Part shown: positions 34,645 to 46,555 of the stretch, one piece after another
How positions within the stretch are numbered: the stretch's first letter is position 1
Layout: each line of letters opens with the position of its first letter
From: Alphaproteobacteria bacterium
Lineage (GTDB): Bacteria; Pseudomonadota; Alphaproteobacteria; TMED109
Assembly: GCA_022819905.1 (NCBI GenBank)
Contig: JAJEGJ010000035.1
Span: forward strand, 1 to 64,000
DNA: 64,000 nt
Reading direction: 5' to 3'
Made by a program: the position numbers and the translations under genes
Notes under the pieces: generated by a model
Database searches by the model: none
Seen by the model: the letters and a program-made list of their open reading frames with translations, nothing else
Told to the model about the DNA's origin: nothing

Positions 34645-35480
34645 GTGCCGCTGGTCGCCCGCCGACCGCCTCGTCCAAGGTCCCGCAACTCTTCGACCGA
34701 ACCGCGGTGCGGCGACGCCTGGCGCGCAGCGCGCGCATGGAACCGCCCGACCTGCTCCGTGCTTCGGCCCGGATGCTCCTGGAGCGGCTTGACGAGTTTC
34801 AGCATTCGCCGAAAGCGTGCCTCCTGCTGGGTGCGCGGCATCGCTCGCTGGTCCACGCGGTCCATTGTCACGCCCGGATCGGTCACCTGACAGTCCTCGC
34901 CCCGGATGCCGTCTGCATGTTCGCCGCCCCAGCCGATGCCGTCGTCGGCGACGAGGAACTCCTTCCCTTCGCCGCCGAGGCCTTCGATGCGGTGCTGGCG
35001 CCGCTGGCGTTGCATCGGGTGAACGACCTCCCCGGCGCCTTCGTCCAAATTCGTCGCATTCTTCGCCCCGGCGGGTTGTTCCTGGCGACGCTCCCCGCAG
35101 AGGAGACGCTGCGTGAACTCCGGGAGGTCCTGCTGGAGGCCGAGGCGGCCACCACTGGCGGGGCGGCACTCCGGGTGCCGCCGTTCGCCGATGTGCAGAC
35201 GTTGGGCAACCTGCTGCCGCGGGCCGGATTTGCCATGCCCGTCGCCGACATCGACCGCCGACAGCTCGGCTTCCGAAGCGTGGGCGTCCTGCTGCGGACG
35301 TTGGCCCGCGCCGGAGAGCGGGGCGGGCTGCGCGCGTCGGGGGAAGACCGTCTCGAGCGGCCGACGTTCCTGGAGGCTTGCCGTCTCTACGAGGCGCGTT
35401 ACCCGCAGCCCGGCGGCGGCATCACCGCATCGCTGGATCTCGTGACGTTGACGGGCAGCGTGCCGCCAGAGCCGAGCTAG
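34629..35480 (+). CDS. Methyltransferase-domain protein, BioC/NDUFAF5-like
   Basis: 283 residues from the ATG at 34629; a GTG at 34641 that overlaps the previous stop (GTGA) is an equally good start. N-terminal QLFDRTAVRRRLARSARM and a methyltransferase core with CLLLGARHRSLV in place of the usual glycine loop, FDAVLAPLALHRVNDLPGAFVQIRRILRPGGLFLATLP (split), then FADVQTLGNLLPRAGF. This is the pattern of the NDUFAF5-like family of alphaproteobacteria, linked to complex I assembly; that role is inferred. Confidence 0.75.
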   Translation: MHAGVSAAGRPPTASSKVPQLFDRTAVRRRLARSARMEPPDLLRASARMLLERLDEFQHSPKACLLLGARHRSLVHAVHCHARIGHLTVLAPDAVCMFAAPADAVVGDEELLPFAAEAFDAVLAPLALHRVNDLPGAFVQIRRILRPGGLFLATLPAEETLRELREVLLEAEAATTGGAALRVPPFADVQTLGNLLPRAGFAMPVADIDRRQLGFRSVGVLLRTLARAGERGGLRASGEDRLERPTFLEACRLYEARYPQPGGGITASLDLVTLTGSVPPEPS

Positions 35481-35578
35481 GCGGCCGCCAGCGGTTCCAG
35501 TTCGCGGCATCGGCTCAGCGCTGGTGCCGCGGCGTAGGATGGCTGAGGCAGCCCGCCGGGGTCATGCCCCGGATGATG

Positions 35579-36004
35579 TCAGGCGGACAGCAGGGCCCTC
35601 AGGTGCGGAGTCAGCGGTTGATCGGCGGCCGGCATCGCCAGCGTGTCGAGCTGGGCCGTCGACACCCACGCCAGTTCCTGCAGCTCGCGCGGCCTGGGCT
35701 CCCCGATCCAGCGACGCAGGACAAACACGGGCATCAGGAGATGCATGGCATCGTACCCGTGGCTCGCGAAGGTCAGCGGCTCCAGGTCAGCCGGCTCCGC
35801 CACCAGGCCGAGCTCCTCCGCCAGTTCCCGCACTAGGGCGGCCTCCGGCGTCTCCCCATGTTCGACCTTGCCGCCGGGCAACTCCCAGAGTCCGGCCATC
35901 GGTTTCCCGGGAGGGCGGCGCGTCAGCAGGAGCCGCGCCTCGGCGTTCACCAGTGCTCCGGCAACCACCAGTACCAGCGGCAGATCAGCTCCGGTAGTCG
36001 GCAT
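35579..36004 (-). CDS. mutT: MutT-type Nudix hydrolase
   Basis: 141 residues from the ATG at 36004; the longer frame is a shadow of argJ. The Nudix box GKVEHGETPEAALVRELAEELG is complete, and LLLTRRPPGKPMAGLWELPGG precedes it. It probably hydrolyses 8-oxo-dGTP to prevent A-to-C transversions. It follows argJ and the reading frames overlap by 20 bp. Confidence 0.92.
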   Translation of the reverse strand: MPTTGADLPLVLVVAGALVNAEARLLLTRRPPGKPMAGLWELPGGKVEHGETPEAALVRELAEELGLVAEPADLEPLTFASHGYDAMHLLMPVFVLRRWIGEPRPRELQELAWVSTAQLDTLAMPAADQPLTPHLRALLSA

Positions 36005-37214
36005 TGATAGCGATGTATCCGTGCGTGAGGTCGCAGGTCCAGACCGTGGCGTCCGCGGTTCCGGCACCCAGGGACACTTCCAGGGAGATCTCGGAACCCT
36101 GCATGTGGTCGGCCACGGGAGCTTCGTCGTAGCCGGGCACGACGCTGCCGCCGCGCGCAACCGGGATCCCGCCGATGCTGATCCCGACGCGCTCCGCGCG
36201 CACGGGCACGCCGGCCTTGCCCACCGCCATCACGATACGGCCCCAGTTTGCGTCTTCCCCCGCGACCGCGGTCTTCACCAACGGCGAATTGGCGATGGAG
36301 AACGCCACGGCGCGCGCGTGGGCCTGACGAGCGGCATCCCGAACCGTCACCGTCACCAGCTTGGTGGCGCCTTCTCCGTCCCGGACGATCTGGCGCGCCA
36401 GATCTGCCATCACGCCCTCGAGCGCCTCGCGGAACGCGGCGAGCCGGACATCGTCCGCCGATTCGATGGGTGTCTCGGCCGGCGCCGCGCGGGTCGCGAA
36501 CAAGGCGCACGTGTCGCTCGTGGACGTGTCGCTGTCGACGGTGATGGAATTGAACGTCCGGTCCGTCAGCGGGCCAAGCAGGTCGTCGAGGACGTGGCCC
36601 GGGAGATCCGCATCGGTGAACACGAAGGCGAGCATGGTCCCCATGTCCGGCGCAATCATCCCCGAGCCCTTCGCGATGCCGCCGATGGCCACCCGGCGGC
36701 CGTCGATGCTGGTCTCCGCACACGCTCCCTTCGGGAACGTGTCCGTCGTCATGATCGCTTCTGCGGCGGCCTCCCAACCCGCTTCGCCGCCGGCAGCGAT
36801 CACCGGCACGGCCTTCACGATTTCCGGCAACGGCAACGGCTCGCCGATGACCCCGGTCGACGCCACGTAGACCTCGTGCGGCTTGCAGCCGAGGACGTCA
36901 GCGACGGCTTCGGCCGTGGTCCGCACCGCGGCGCGGCCCGGCTGGCCGGTGAAGGCATTGGCATTGCCCGAATTCACCACCAGGCCGCGGGCCCGGCGAT
37001 GACGCCGTACCCGCTTGCACCAGAGCACCGCCGGCGACGCCGTGCGCGACCGGGTCAAGCGTACGGCGGCGGTCGCGGCTTCCGGCAGGCTGGCGATCAG
37101 CAGGTCGTTCCGCCCCGGCGTGCGGATGCCGCAGTGGCCCGACGCGAGGACGACGCCCGGTATGTCCGGCATGTCCGGAAAGCGGGGCGGGGCGAGAGGG
37201 GCGCGTTCAGACAT
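35985..37214 (-). CDS. argJ: Bifunctional ornithine acetyltransferase / N-acetylglutamate synthase
   Basis: 409 residues from the ATG at 37214. Family motifs: NSGNANAFTG (81-90), MTTDTFPKGA, and the self-cleavage site IAPDMGTMLAF, with Thr193 as the predicted new N-terminus of the beta chain. It recycles the acetyl group in arginine synthesis. Both ends are complete. It is divergent from secA, and mutT overlaps its 3' end. Confidence 0.96.
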   Translation of the reverse strand: MSERAPLAPPRFPDMPDIPGVVLASGHCGIRTPGRNDLLIASLPEAATAAVRLTRSRTASPAVLWCKRVRRHRRARGLVVNSGNANAFTGQPGRAAVRTTAEAVADVLGCKPHEVYVASTGVIGEPLPLPEIVKAVPVIAAGGEAGWEAAAEAIMTTDTFPKGACAETSIDGRRVAIGGIAKGSGMIAPDMGTMLAFVFTDADLPGHVLDDLLGPLTDRTFNSITVDSDTSTSDTCALFATRAAPAETPIESADDVRLAAFREALEGVMADLARQIVRDGEGATKLVTVTVRDAARQAHARAVAFSIANSPLVKTAVAGEDANWGRIVMAVGKAGVPVRAERVGISIGGIPVARGGSVVPGYDEAPVADHMQGSEISLEVSLGAGTADATVWTCDLTHGYIAINADYRS

Positions 37215-37592
37215 CACATCAACCGAGCGGCAGCCCGAGCACGGGGTTCTGGCTCGGCAACGCCTTCGCGGGACGAATGCCCTTCCGGGTTTCCGGACGC
37301 CATCGACACGCGCCGAGCGGGCGCGCATTGTAGGGGCTCGCGTGGCGGAATCCGAAAACATGCTACGATAAAGCCCGCCTGCGACGGGTTCGGTTCGGCC
37401 CTGGTTCAGGCGGGACAGGGCGGGGACTTCCGTCTTCCGTGACAGCGGCAGAGCACGGGGTCGATCCCCGGGTGACCGAAGCCGTGCCTTCGCGCGCCGC
37501 CGGAACGGTATCGGAAGTCGTTCCCGGCGGTCCTATATAGGTCCCCATCGAAAGCTGTTGCCGGGGCTCGCGCTCCCCCGGAAAAGGCCGCA
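37215..37592. other. Long leader between argJ and secA
   Basis: 378 bp without a gene. It contains a possible extended -10 promoter (see 37361-37369), then about 220 bp before the secA start with GC-rich hairpins, for instance GGGG-TCGAT-CCCC near 37458-37470. A peptidyl-prolyl isomerase gene, often found beside secA/argJ, is not present. No upstream secM-like arrest peptide was recognised. Confidence 0.4.
37361..37369 (+). promoter_or_regulatory. Possible extended -10 promoter of secA
   Basis: TG, one base, then TACGAT (37364-37369, four of six matches to TATAAT). No good -35 lies 17 bp upstream, so an extended -10 element is the best reading. Confidence 0.3.
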
Positions 37593-40228
<2,636 letters not shown>

Positions 40229-40232
<4 letters not shown>

Positions 40233-40981
40233 CCGGGGCGGACGGCGGCCAGGATGTAGTTCACCGACACGTCGTCGCTGATTTCCCAGCCCCCGTCAAG
40301 CGCGCGATAGCTCAATCCCCGAATCGCCGTCACCTGCAGGCCTTCCGCCTCGAGCGGCCCCGCGAATTCGGACGGCCGGACAAACTGCGAGAACCGGTGC
40401 GTGCCGCGCGGCAGCAGCCCCAGGACGTACTCGGCGCCCACAATGGCCTTGGCCAGCGCCGCGAGCGTCCGGTTCAGCGTGGATCCGACGAGCACGCCGC
40501 CGGGCGCCAGGCACGTCGCCGCCTGGCGCAGGAACGCCGCCGGGTCTGGAACATGCTCCACCACCTCAAGCGCGGTCACCAGGTCGAACCGGCGGCGGCG
40601 CGCAGCGAGGTCGGCCAGGGACGAGTCCCGGTAGTCGATCTCCAGCCCTTCGACGGCAGCGTGGCGGCGCGCCACCTCCAGCTGGGCTGACGCCGCGTCG
40701 ATCGCGGTCACGCGCGCGCCCATGCGGGCCAGCGGCTCGGCCACCAGGCCCGCGCCGCAGCCGATGTCGAGCGCCCGTATGCGGCGCAGGGGAGCGCGCC
40801 CACGGGCATCCGAACCCCGGGTCGCGGCGACCTGATCGCGGATGAATGTGAGCCGCGCCGGGTTCATGGCGTGGAGCGGCGCCATGGGGCCGTTCGGGTC
40901 CCACCACTCGGCCGCAAGCTTGTCGAAGCGGGCGATTTCGTCCGGATCGACGTCGACGGACGATGCGTCGGCATGGGCCAT
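40229..40981 (-). CDS. ubiG: Ubiquinone O-methyltransferase UbiG
   Basis: 250 residues from the ATG at 40981; an upstream extension is non-coding. The UbiG start [31 protein letters not shown] (split) is distinctive, followed by [18 protein letters not shown] and [15 protein letters not shown], with the late motif [17 protein letters not shown]. It carries out both O-methylations in ubiquinone synthesis. It diverges from lysC. Confidence 0.95.
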
Positions 40982-41159
40982 GACGGACTCCTTCGCAGGA
41001 TTCCTCTTCCTGTCGGCGCTCGCAGCCACGGCAGGAGTCGAATCCGCGCCCGTACTATGCCATTTTCTGACGGTGCGGCCCCGCATGCGGACTCGGCCGT
41101 TTCCATGACAACACTGGTCCGGACCGCGGGATCCGCGGCACCCGGCGGGTCCGGCGCAG

Positions 41160-42380
41160 ATGGCACGCATCGTCTTCAAGTTCGGCGGAACCTCCGTTTC
41201 GGACGTGGCCCACGTTCGGCGCGTAGCGACCCGCGTCGTCAAGGCCTTTCGGGCCGGCGACGAAGCCGCGGTGGTGGTATCCGCGATGGCCGGAACGACG
41301 GATCAGCTGGACCACTGGACGCGCGAGATCGGCGGCATGATGGACGCGCGCGAGTACGACACCGTCGTCGCCGCCGGCGAGCAGATCACCGCCGGCCTGA
41401 TGGCACTGGCGCTCCAGTCGGAAGGATTGATGGCCCGGTCCTGGCTGGGATGGCAATTGCCGATCGAAACCGACGACGCCCATGCCCGCGCCCGCATTCG
41501 TCACATTCATGCCGCCGAGATCGAAGACCGACTTGCCCGCCGCGAAATCCCGGTGCTGGCGGGATTCCAGGGCATTGCGTCGACCGGCCGCATCACGACC
41601 CTCGGGCGCGGAGGCTCCGATACCTCCGCGGTGGCCATCGCCGCGGCCCTCAACGCCGACCGGTGCGACATCTACACGGATGTCGAGGGAGTCTTTACCG
41701 CGGACCCGAGGATTGTTCCGTCGGCACGGCGGATTGAACGCATTGCCTACGAGGAGATGGTCGAACTGGCCTCGCTCGGCGCGCGGGTCCTGGAGACCCG
41801 GGCGGTAGAAATGGCCATGCGCAACGGCGTGAGCGTCCAGGTACGCTCAAGCTTCCACGACACGCCCGGCACGCTGCTGGTGGACGAGGACGAGATCATG
41901 GAACAGGACGTAGTCACCGGGGTCACGTACAGCCGTGACGAAGCCAAGCTCACGTTGACGGGTGTTCACGACAAGCCGGGCGTCTCGGCCAGCATCTTCG
42001 GACCACTCGCGGCGGAGGGCGTGAACGTCGACATGATCGTGCAGTCGGGCTCGCACGGGGGGGAACGGATCAACTACACGTTCACCGTCGTCGAACGCGA
42101 CATGGAGCGCGCGGTCCGCGCCATCGAGGACGCCCGGAACGAGATCGGGTTCGATTCGATCGTGGCCGACGCGAATGTCGCAAAGGTCTCGATCGTGGGG
42201 CTGGGCATGCGCACCCGACCCGGCGTTGCGCAGACGATGTTCGCCACACTGGCCGAACGTGGCATCAATCTCCAGGTCATCTCCACCTCGGAACTGAAGA
42301 TCAGCGTGCTCATCGACGAGACCGCGACCGAGGAAGCCGTTCGTGCCCTGCACGCCGCCTACGGGCTCGATTCGGCATAG
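41160..42380 (+). CDS. lysC: Aspartate kinase
   Basis: 406 residues. N-terminal kinase domain: KFGGTSV (7-13), GRGGSDTSAVAIA, DVEGVFTADPR. Two C-terminal ACT domains (about 265-400) with KLTLTGVHDKPGVSASIFG and VSIVGLGMRTRPGVAQTMF, which usually give lysine/threonine feedback control. First step to lysine, threonine and methionine. It heads the housekeeping run to clpB; ptsP follows after 96 bp. Confidence 0.97.
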   Translation: MARIVFKFGGTSVSDVAHVRRVATRVVKAFRAGDEAAVVVSAMAGTTDQLDHWTREIGGMMDAREYDTVVAAGEQITAGLMALALQSEGLMARSWLGWQLPIETDDAHARARIRHIHAAEIEDRLARREIPVLAGFQGIASTGRITTLGRGGSDTSAVAIAAALNADRCDIYTDVEGVFTADPRIVPSARRIERIAYEEMVELASLGARVLETRAVEMAMRNGVSVQVRSSFHDTPGTLLVDEDEIMEQDVVTGVTYSRDEAKLTLTGVHDKPGVSASIFGPLAAEGVNVDMIVQSGSHGGERINYTFTVVERDMERAVRAIEDARNEIGFDSIVADANVAKVSIVGLGMRTRPGVAQTMFATLAERGINLQVISTSELKISVLIDETATEEAVRALHAAYGLDSA

Positions 42381-42476
42381 CACACCCCGGCCGGCGCATG
42401 ACCGGCGAATCAAGGGCACAATGGGCCTCCTGCCATGACCGGGATCAGGCGTTCCGACACGCCGAGGAGGTCAGCC

Positions 42477-44744
42477 ATGCCAACGCCGCCCGCGCCGCCC
42501 GAACCGCGCCGCCTCCTGGCCCGCGTGCAGAAGATCATGGGCGGCCGGAGATCGGCCAATGCCCGCCTCGGGCAGGTGGTTCGAGAAGTGGCCGAGGCGA
42601 TGGGCTCGGACGTGTGCTCATGCTACCTCCGTCGGGCCGGCGACCTGCTGGAGCTGTTCGCCACGCAGGGTCTTGACCGCCGGGCGGTCCACCAAACCCG
42701 GCTGCGCCTGGGCGAAGGACTGGTCGGCGCGGTCGCTGCCCGCGGGGAGCCCCTGGTGATCGAGGATGCGCCCTCGCATCCCCGCTTCGCCTTTCGGCCG
42801 GAGACCGGCGAGGAACCATTCCATGCGTTCCTGGGCGTGCCGCTGCTGCGCGGCGGGCGATCGGTCGGGGTGCTCGTCATCCAGAGCCGCGAAACCCGCA
42901 CCTACGTCGACGCCGACATCGAGACCCTGCAAACCGTGGCCACGGTGCTGGCCGACCTCGTCAGCCGCGAGCGCCTCGTGGACCCGGTGGAACTGGCCGA
43001 GGCCAGCGGGAACGTCATGCTCCCCCGTCGGTTCCAGGGGACACCGCTGGCGGGCGGGGTCGGGCTCGGTCAGGTTGTCCATCACGGCCCGGCGACGGTG
43101 TCACGCAACACGGTCGCCGAGGATCCCGACGTCGAGCGGGCGCGGCTGCGCACCGCGATCGCCGAACTGACTGCCGATCTCGACCACATGGCCGCCACCG
43201 TCGAATCGACGGGCGGCCGGGTCGAACGCGAGATCCTCGACGCCTTTCGACTGTTCGTGGCCAGTTCCGGCTGGATTCGCCGCATGCACGAGCATGTCGA
43301 AGCGGGATTGACGGCAGACGGCGCGGTCATCCAGGTGCAGGAGGAGACGCGCGCCCGGATGCTGCACTTGCCGGACGCCTATCTCCGCGAGCGTCTCGCC
43401 GACTTCGATGACCTGGCCAACCGCCTGCGCTCCCTGCTGGCCAATGACAGCGAGCGTGAGCCCTATCCGGAAGACGTGGTGGTGGTGGCCCGCGAAATCG
43501 GGCCGGCGGCCCTGCTGGAGTACGGGATCGAGCGAATCCGGGGACTGGTGCTGGAAGGCGGTTCCCCATCCATGCACGTCTCCATTCTGGCGCGCAGCCT
43601 CGGCATTCCTGTCGTGGGGCAGGTGCGGGAGGCGACGCTGCATTGCGAGGAGGCCACCCTCCTCGCCCTGAACGGTGATTCCGGCGAAGTGTTCATCGAC
43701 CCGCCGGAAGACGTGTTGGAACAGTTCCGAAGCCTGCTCCGGGCCGGCACCGCCGACGCCGAGTGGCACGAGCAGATCCGCCTGTTCCCGGCATCCACCC
43801 TCGACGGAGTCTCGGTCTCGCTGCAGATCAACGCGGGGTTTGCCGCGGACGCGGACCAGATCGTGGCCACCGGCGCCGACGGCATCGGGCTGTACCGCAC
43901 CGAGCTGTCGTTCCTGCTGCAGCGCACGCATCTTGACGCAGACCGGCAGGAGGCGCTCTACGGCGAAGTGCTGAGGCGCGCGGCCGGCCATCCGGTGACG
44001 TTTCGCACGCTGGACCTCGGCGGCGACAAACGCATCGACTCCCTCGAGACCTACCGGCACGGAGCCCGCAACCCGGCGCTCGGGTGGCGCGGGGTCCGGA
44101 CGGCGTTCGACCAGCCGCAACTCCTCAAGGAACAGCTCCGCGCGCTGCTCCGCGCGCACGCGGGCCGGCCCATGCGCGTGATGTTCCCGATGGTGGCCAA
44201 CGGGACGGACCTCGAACGCGCGCGCGCCGTGCTTAGGCACGCGCTGGCCGCCCACAAGGCAGACGGCGGCGTCCCCCCCAATCGCCTGCAGGTCGGGGTC
44301 ATGATCGAGGTGCCGGCGCTCGTCTGGCAGGCCGGAACCGTCCTGCGCGACGTCGATTTCGTATCCGTGGGGACCAACGACTTCACGGCGTTCCTGTACG
44401 CCCGGGACCGGGGCGATCCGGTACTTACCCAGCGGTACCCGTTCCTGTCGGGTCCGCCGCTGACCGCGCTCCGAACCCTGGTCAAGAGCGCCCGCCACCG
44501 GAACGTCGAGTTGTCGGTCTGCGGGGAGGTAGCCGGCCAGCCGCTGGCCGCCCTGGCGCTGATCGCCATCGGCGTGCGCAGCCTGTCCATGAGCCCGGCA
44601 TCGGTCGGTCCCGTCAAGACCGCCATCCGGAGCTTCTGGATGGGGAAAGCCGAGTCTTACCTGAAACGGCTCATCCGCACTTCCCCCGGTAACTTCCGAC
44701 CCCAGTTTCAGAATTTTGTGCGGGACCACGGAGTTCGCATCTAG
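42477..44744 (+). CDS. ptsP: PtsP, nitrogen phosphotransferase enzyme I (EI-Ntr)
   Basis: 755 residues. The ATG at 42477 is chosen because a strong GAGGAGG lies 6 nt upstream; an ATG at 42435 lacks this. N-terminal GAF domain (about 20-165), then the EI N-terminal domain, the phosphohistidine loop GGSPSMHVSILARSLGIPVVGQ (split; His in SMHVSI, where most family members have TSHAAI), and the C-terminal PEP-binding TIM barrel with GLYRTELSFLL, RTLDLGGDK, NPALGWRG, GTNDFTAFLYA and a catalytic Cys in ELSVCGEVAG. It phosphorylates NPr from PEP in the nitrogen-linked regulatory PTS. Confidence 0.95.
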   Translation: MPTPPAPPEPRRLLARVQKIMGGRRSANARLGQVVREVAEAMGSDVCSCYLRRAGDLLELFATQGLDRRAVHQTRLRLGEGLVGAVAARGEPLVIEDAPSHPRFAFRPETGEEPFHAFLGVPLLRGGRSVGVLVIQSRETRTYVDADIETLQTVATVLADLVSRERLVDPVELAEASGNVMLPRRFQGTPLAGGVGLGQVVHHGPATVSRNTVAEDPDVERARLRTAIAELTADLDHMAATVESTGGRVEREILDAFRLFVASSGWIRRMHEHVEAGLTADGAVIQVQEETRARMLHLPDAYLRERLADFDDLANRLRSLLANDSEREPYPEDVVVVAREIGPAALLEYGIERIRGLVLEGGSPSMHVSILARSLGIPVVGQVREATLHCEEATLLALNGDSGEVFIDPPEDVLEQFRSLLRAGTADAEWHEQIRLFPASTLDGVSVSLQINAGFAADADQIVATGADGIGLYRTELSFLLQRTHLDADRQEALYGEVLRRAAGHPVTFRTLDLGGDKRIDSLETYRHGARNPALGWRGVRTAFDQPQLLKEQLRALLRAHAGRPMRVMFPMVANGTDLERARAVLRHALAAHKADGGVPPNRLQVGVMIEVPALVWQAGTVLRDVDFVSVGTNDFTAFLYARDRGDPVLTQRYPFLSGPPLTALRTLVKSARHRNVELSVCGEVAGQPLAALALIAIGVRSLSMSPASVGPVKTAIRSFWMGKAESYLKRLIRTSPGNFRPQFQNFVRDHGVRI

Positions 44745-44843
44745 CGCCCGGCTGCTGTATGCTGGCGCACTGCCACGGGCGACGCCCGCTGAGATGCAGG
44801 GTAGTGAACGCTCCTGCGCGGCGGCCGTTGCATGTGAACATGG

Positions 44844-45434
44844 GTGACTGGGCCACGATCGGTCGTTATGCCGGTAATTTCCCCCGCCGTAGTTGCAAAT
44901 CAGCTCCAACTGCGGCTGCCCCGGACCCCCTCGACAGCAATCGGAAACAAGCTCGCGGAGGCGGGCGAGTTGCTGCGGAGCACGCGGGAACAGCTTGGCC
45001 TTTCCCTGGCCGAGGTGAACCGGGACCTGCGTATATCCCGAACCCAGCTCACCTACATGGAGGCAGGGGAATTCGAACGAATCTCCTCTGTCCCCGCTCT
45101 TCGCGACGGCCACGTGCGCACGTACGCGCTGTACCTCGGCCTTGACCTGCAGCCGATCATGGATGCCGTGCACAGCCAGGCCGCGGATGACGCGACCGCG
45201 GAGCACGAACCCCTCTATCCGCCGCCGCCGCGCCGCAACCCCCTGGCCTACGTGATGATGGGCATTTCGCTGGTCATCCTGGTCCTCCTGATCATGGCGT
45301 GGGACCGCTTGTCGACAGTGGAAGCCTACTTGCCGGCGGACGGCGTCGAGGCCGCCGGCCTTGAATCGCCCACGGCGACCGTACCTTCAAGCTCGCTGCA
45401 ACGAATAGGGATACAGAGCGAGTTCAGCGAGTGA
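44844..45434 (+). CDS. Helix-turn-helix membrane protein, short RodZ-like
   Basis: 196 residues from a GTG at 44844; an ATG at 44868 is also possible. An N-terminal HTH_25-type domain (about 37-110) has [35 protein letters not shown] (split), then a Pro-rich linker, one transmembrane helix (about 140-158, [16 protein letters not shown]) and a short periplasmic tail. RodZ links MreB to the cell wall; here the usual DUF4115 periplasmic domain is missing. Its stop overlaps the ispG start (GTGA). The position between ptsP and ispG is conserved in related bacteria. Confidence 0.82.
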   Translation: MTGPRSVVMPVISPAVVANQLQLRLPRTPSTAIGNKLAEAGELLRSTREQLGLSLAEVNRDLRISRTQLTYMEAGEFERISSVPALRDGHVRTYALYLGLDLQPIMDAVHSQAADDATAEHEPLYPPPPRRNPLAYVMMGISLVILVLLIMAWDRLSTVEAYLPADGVEAAGLESPTATVPSSSLQRIGIQSEFSE

Positions 45435-46546
45435 TTTCTCCCGGCCAGGCAAGTGCGCCGCCCGAACGTCGTCGTTCGCGCCCCATCAAGGTGGGGCCGG
45501 TGACGGTCGGCGGGGACGCGCCGATCTCCGTTCAATCGATGACCAACACCCCGACGGCGGACGCGGCTGCCACGCTGGCGCAGGTCAAGGCGCTCGCCAC
45601 CGCCGGTGCCGACATTGTCCGGGTTTCGTGCCCCGACGAGCCGTCGACCGAAGCGCTTCGGACCATCGTTCGCGACTCCCCCGTCCCCATCGTCGCGGAC
45701 ATCCACTTCCACTATCGCCGCGCGATCGAGGCGGCCGAAGCCGGGGCGGCGTGCCTGCGGGTCAATCCGGGAAACATCGGTGGCCGCGAACGGGTCGGGG
45801 AAGTCGTGCGCGCAGCCCGCGATCACGGGTGCTCCATCCGGATCGGCGTGAACGCCGGATCGCTCGAGCGCGACCTGCTGGAGCGATACCACGAACCGAC
45901 GGCGCCAGCCATGGTCGAGAGCGCGATGCGCCACGCGGCCATGCTGGAAGACCAGCAATTCTTCGACTACAAGATCAGCGCCAAGGCGTCGAGCGTCCGC
46001 CTTGCGGTCGAGGCCTATCGCGCCCTGGCCGAGGCCACCGACGCGCCATTGCACCTGGGGATCACCGAATCCGGAGGTCGTGACACGGGCTCCGTGCGCT
46101 CGGCGGTTGGCCTCGGCATGCTGCTGGCCGACGGCATCGGCGACACGATCCGCGTCTCGTTGTCGGCGGACCCGGTAGAAGAGGTTCGTGTCGGCAACGA
46201 GATTCTCAAGTCGCTCGGCCTCCGGCACCGGGGCGTGACCGTGATCGCCTGTCCGAGTTGCGCCCGCCAGCAGTTTCCCGTCATCGACACGGTTCGCCGC
46301 ATCGAGGAACGACTGCAGCACATCGCGCAGCCGATCACGGTGTCCATCATTGGTTGCGTGGTCAACGGTCCGGGGGAAGCCCGCACCTCCGATGTCGGCG
46401 TGACCGGCGGCGGCCGCGGGGTGCACCAGCTCTACGTGGACGGGGAACCGCACACCCGGCTTCAGGGCGACGACTTCGTCGAACACGTAGCCCAGCTAGT
46501 GGAGGAGCGCGCACGAGTTCTTGAAGACCATGCCGCAAAAGCCTGA
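45431..46546 (+). CDS. ispG: 4-hydroxy-3-methylbut-2-enyl diphosphate synthase IspG
   Basis: 371 residues from a GTG overlapping the previous stop. The [4Fe-4S] ligands are Cys274 and Cys277 (CPSC) and Cys309, with Glu316 in [18 protein letters not shown] is the family start. Penultimate step of the MEP isoprenoid pathway. Ends 9 bp before hisS. Confidence 0.97.
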   Translation: MISPGQASAPPERRRSRPIKVGPVTVGGDAPISVQSMTNTPTADAAATLAQVKALATAGADIVRVSCPDEPSTEALRTIVRDSPVPIVADIHFHYRRAIEAAEAGAACLRVNPGNIGGRERVGEVVRAARDHGCSIRIGVNAGSLERDLLERYHEPTAPAMVESAMRHAAMLEDQQFFDYKISAKASSVRLAVEAYRALAEATDAPLHLGITESGGRDTGSVRSAVGLGMLLADGIGDTIRVSLSADPVEEVRVGNEILKSLGLRHRGVTVIACPSCARQQFPVIDTVRRIEERLQHIAQPITVSIIGCVVNGPGEARTSDVGVTGGGRGVHQLYVDGEPHTRLQGDDFVEHVAQLVEERARVLEDHAAKA

Positions 46547-46555
46547 GAGCGCGTC

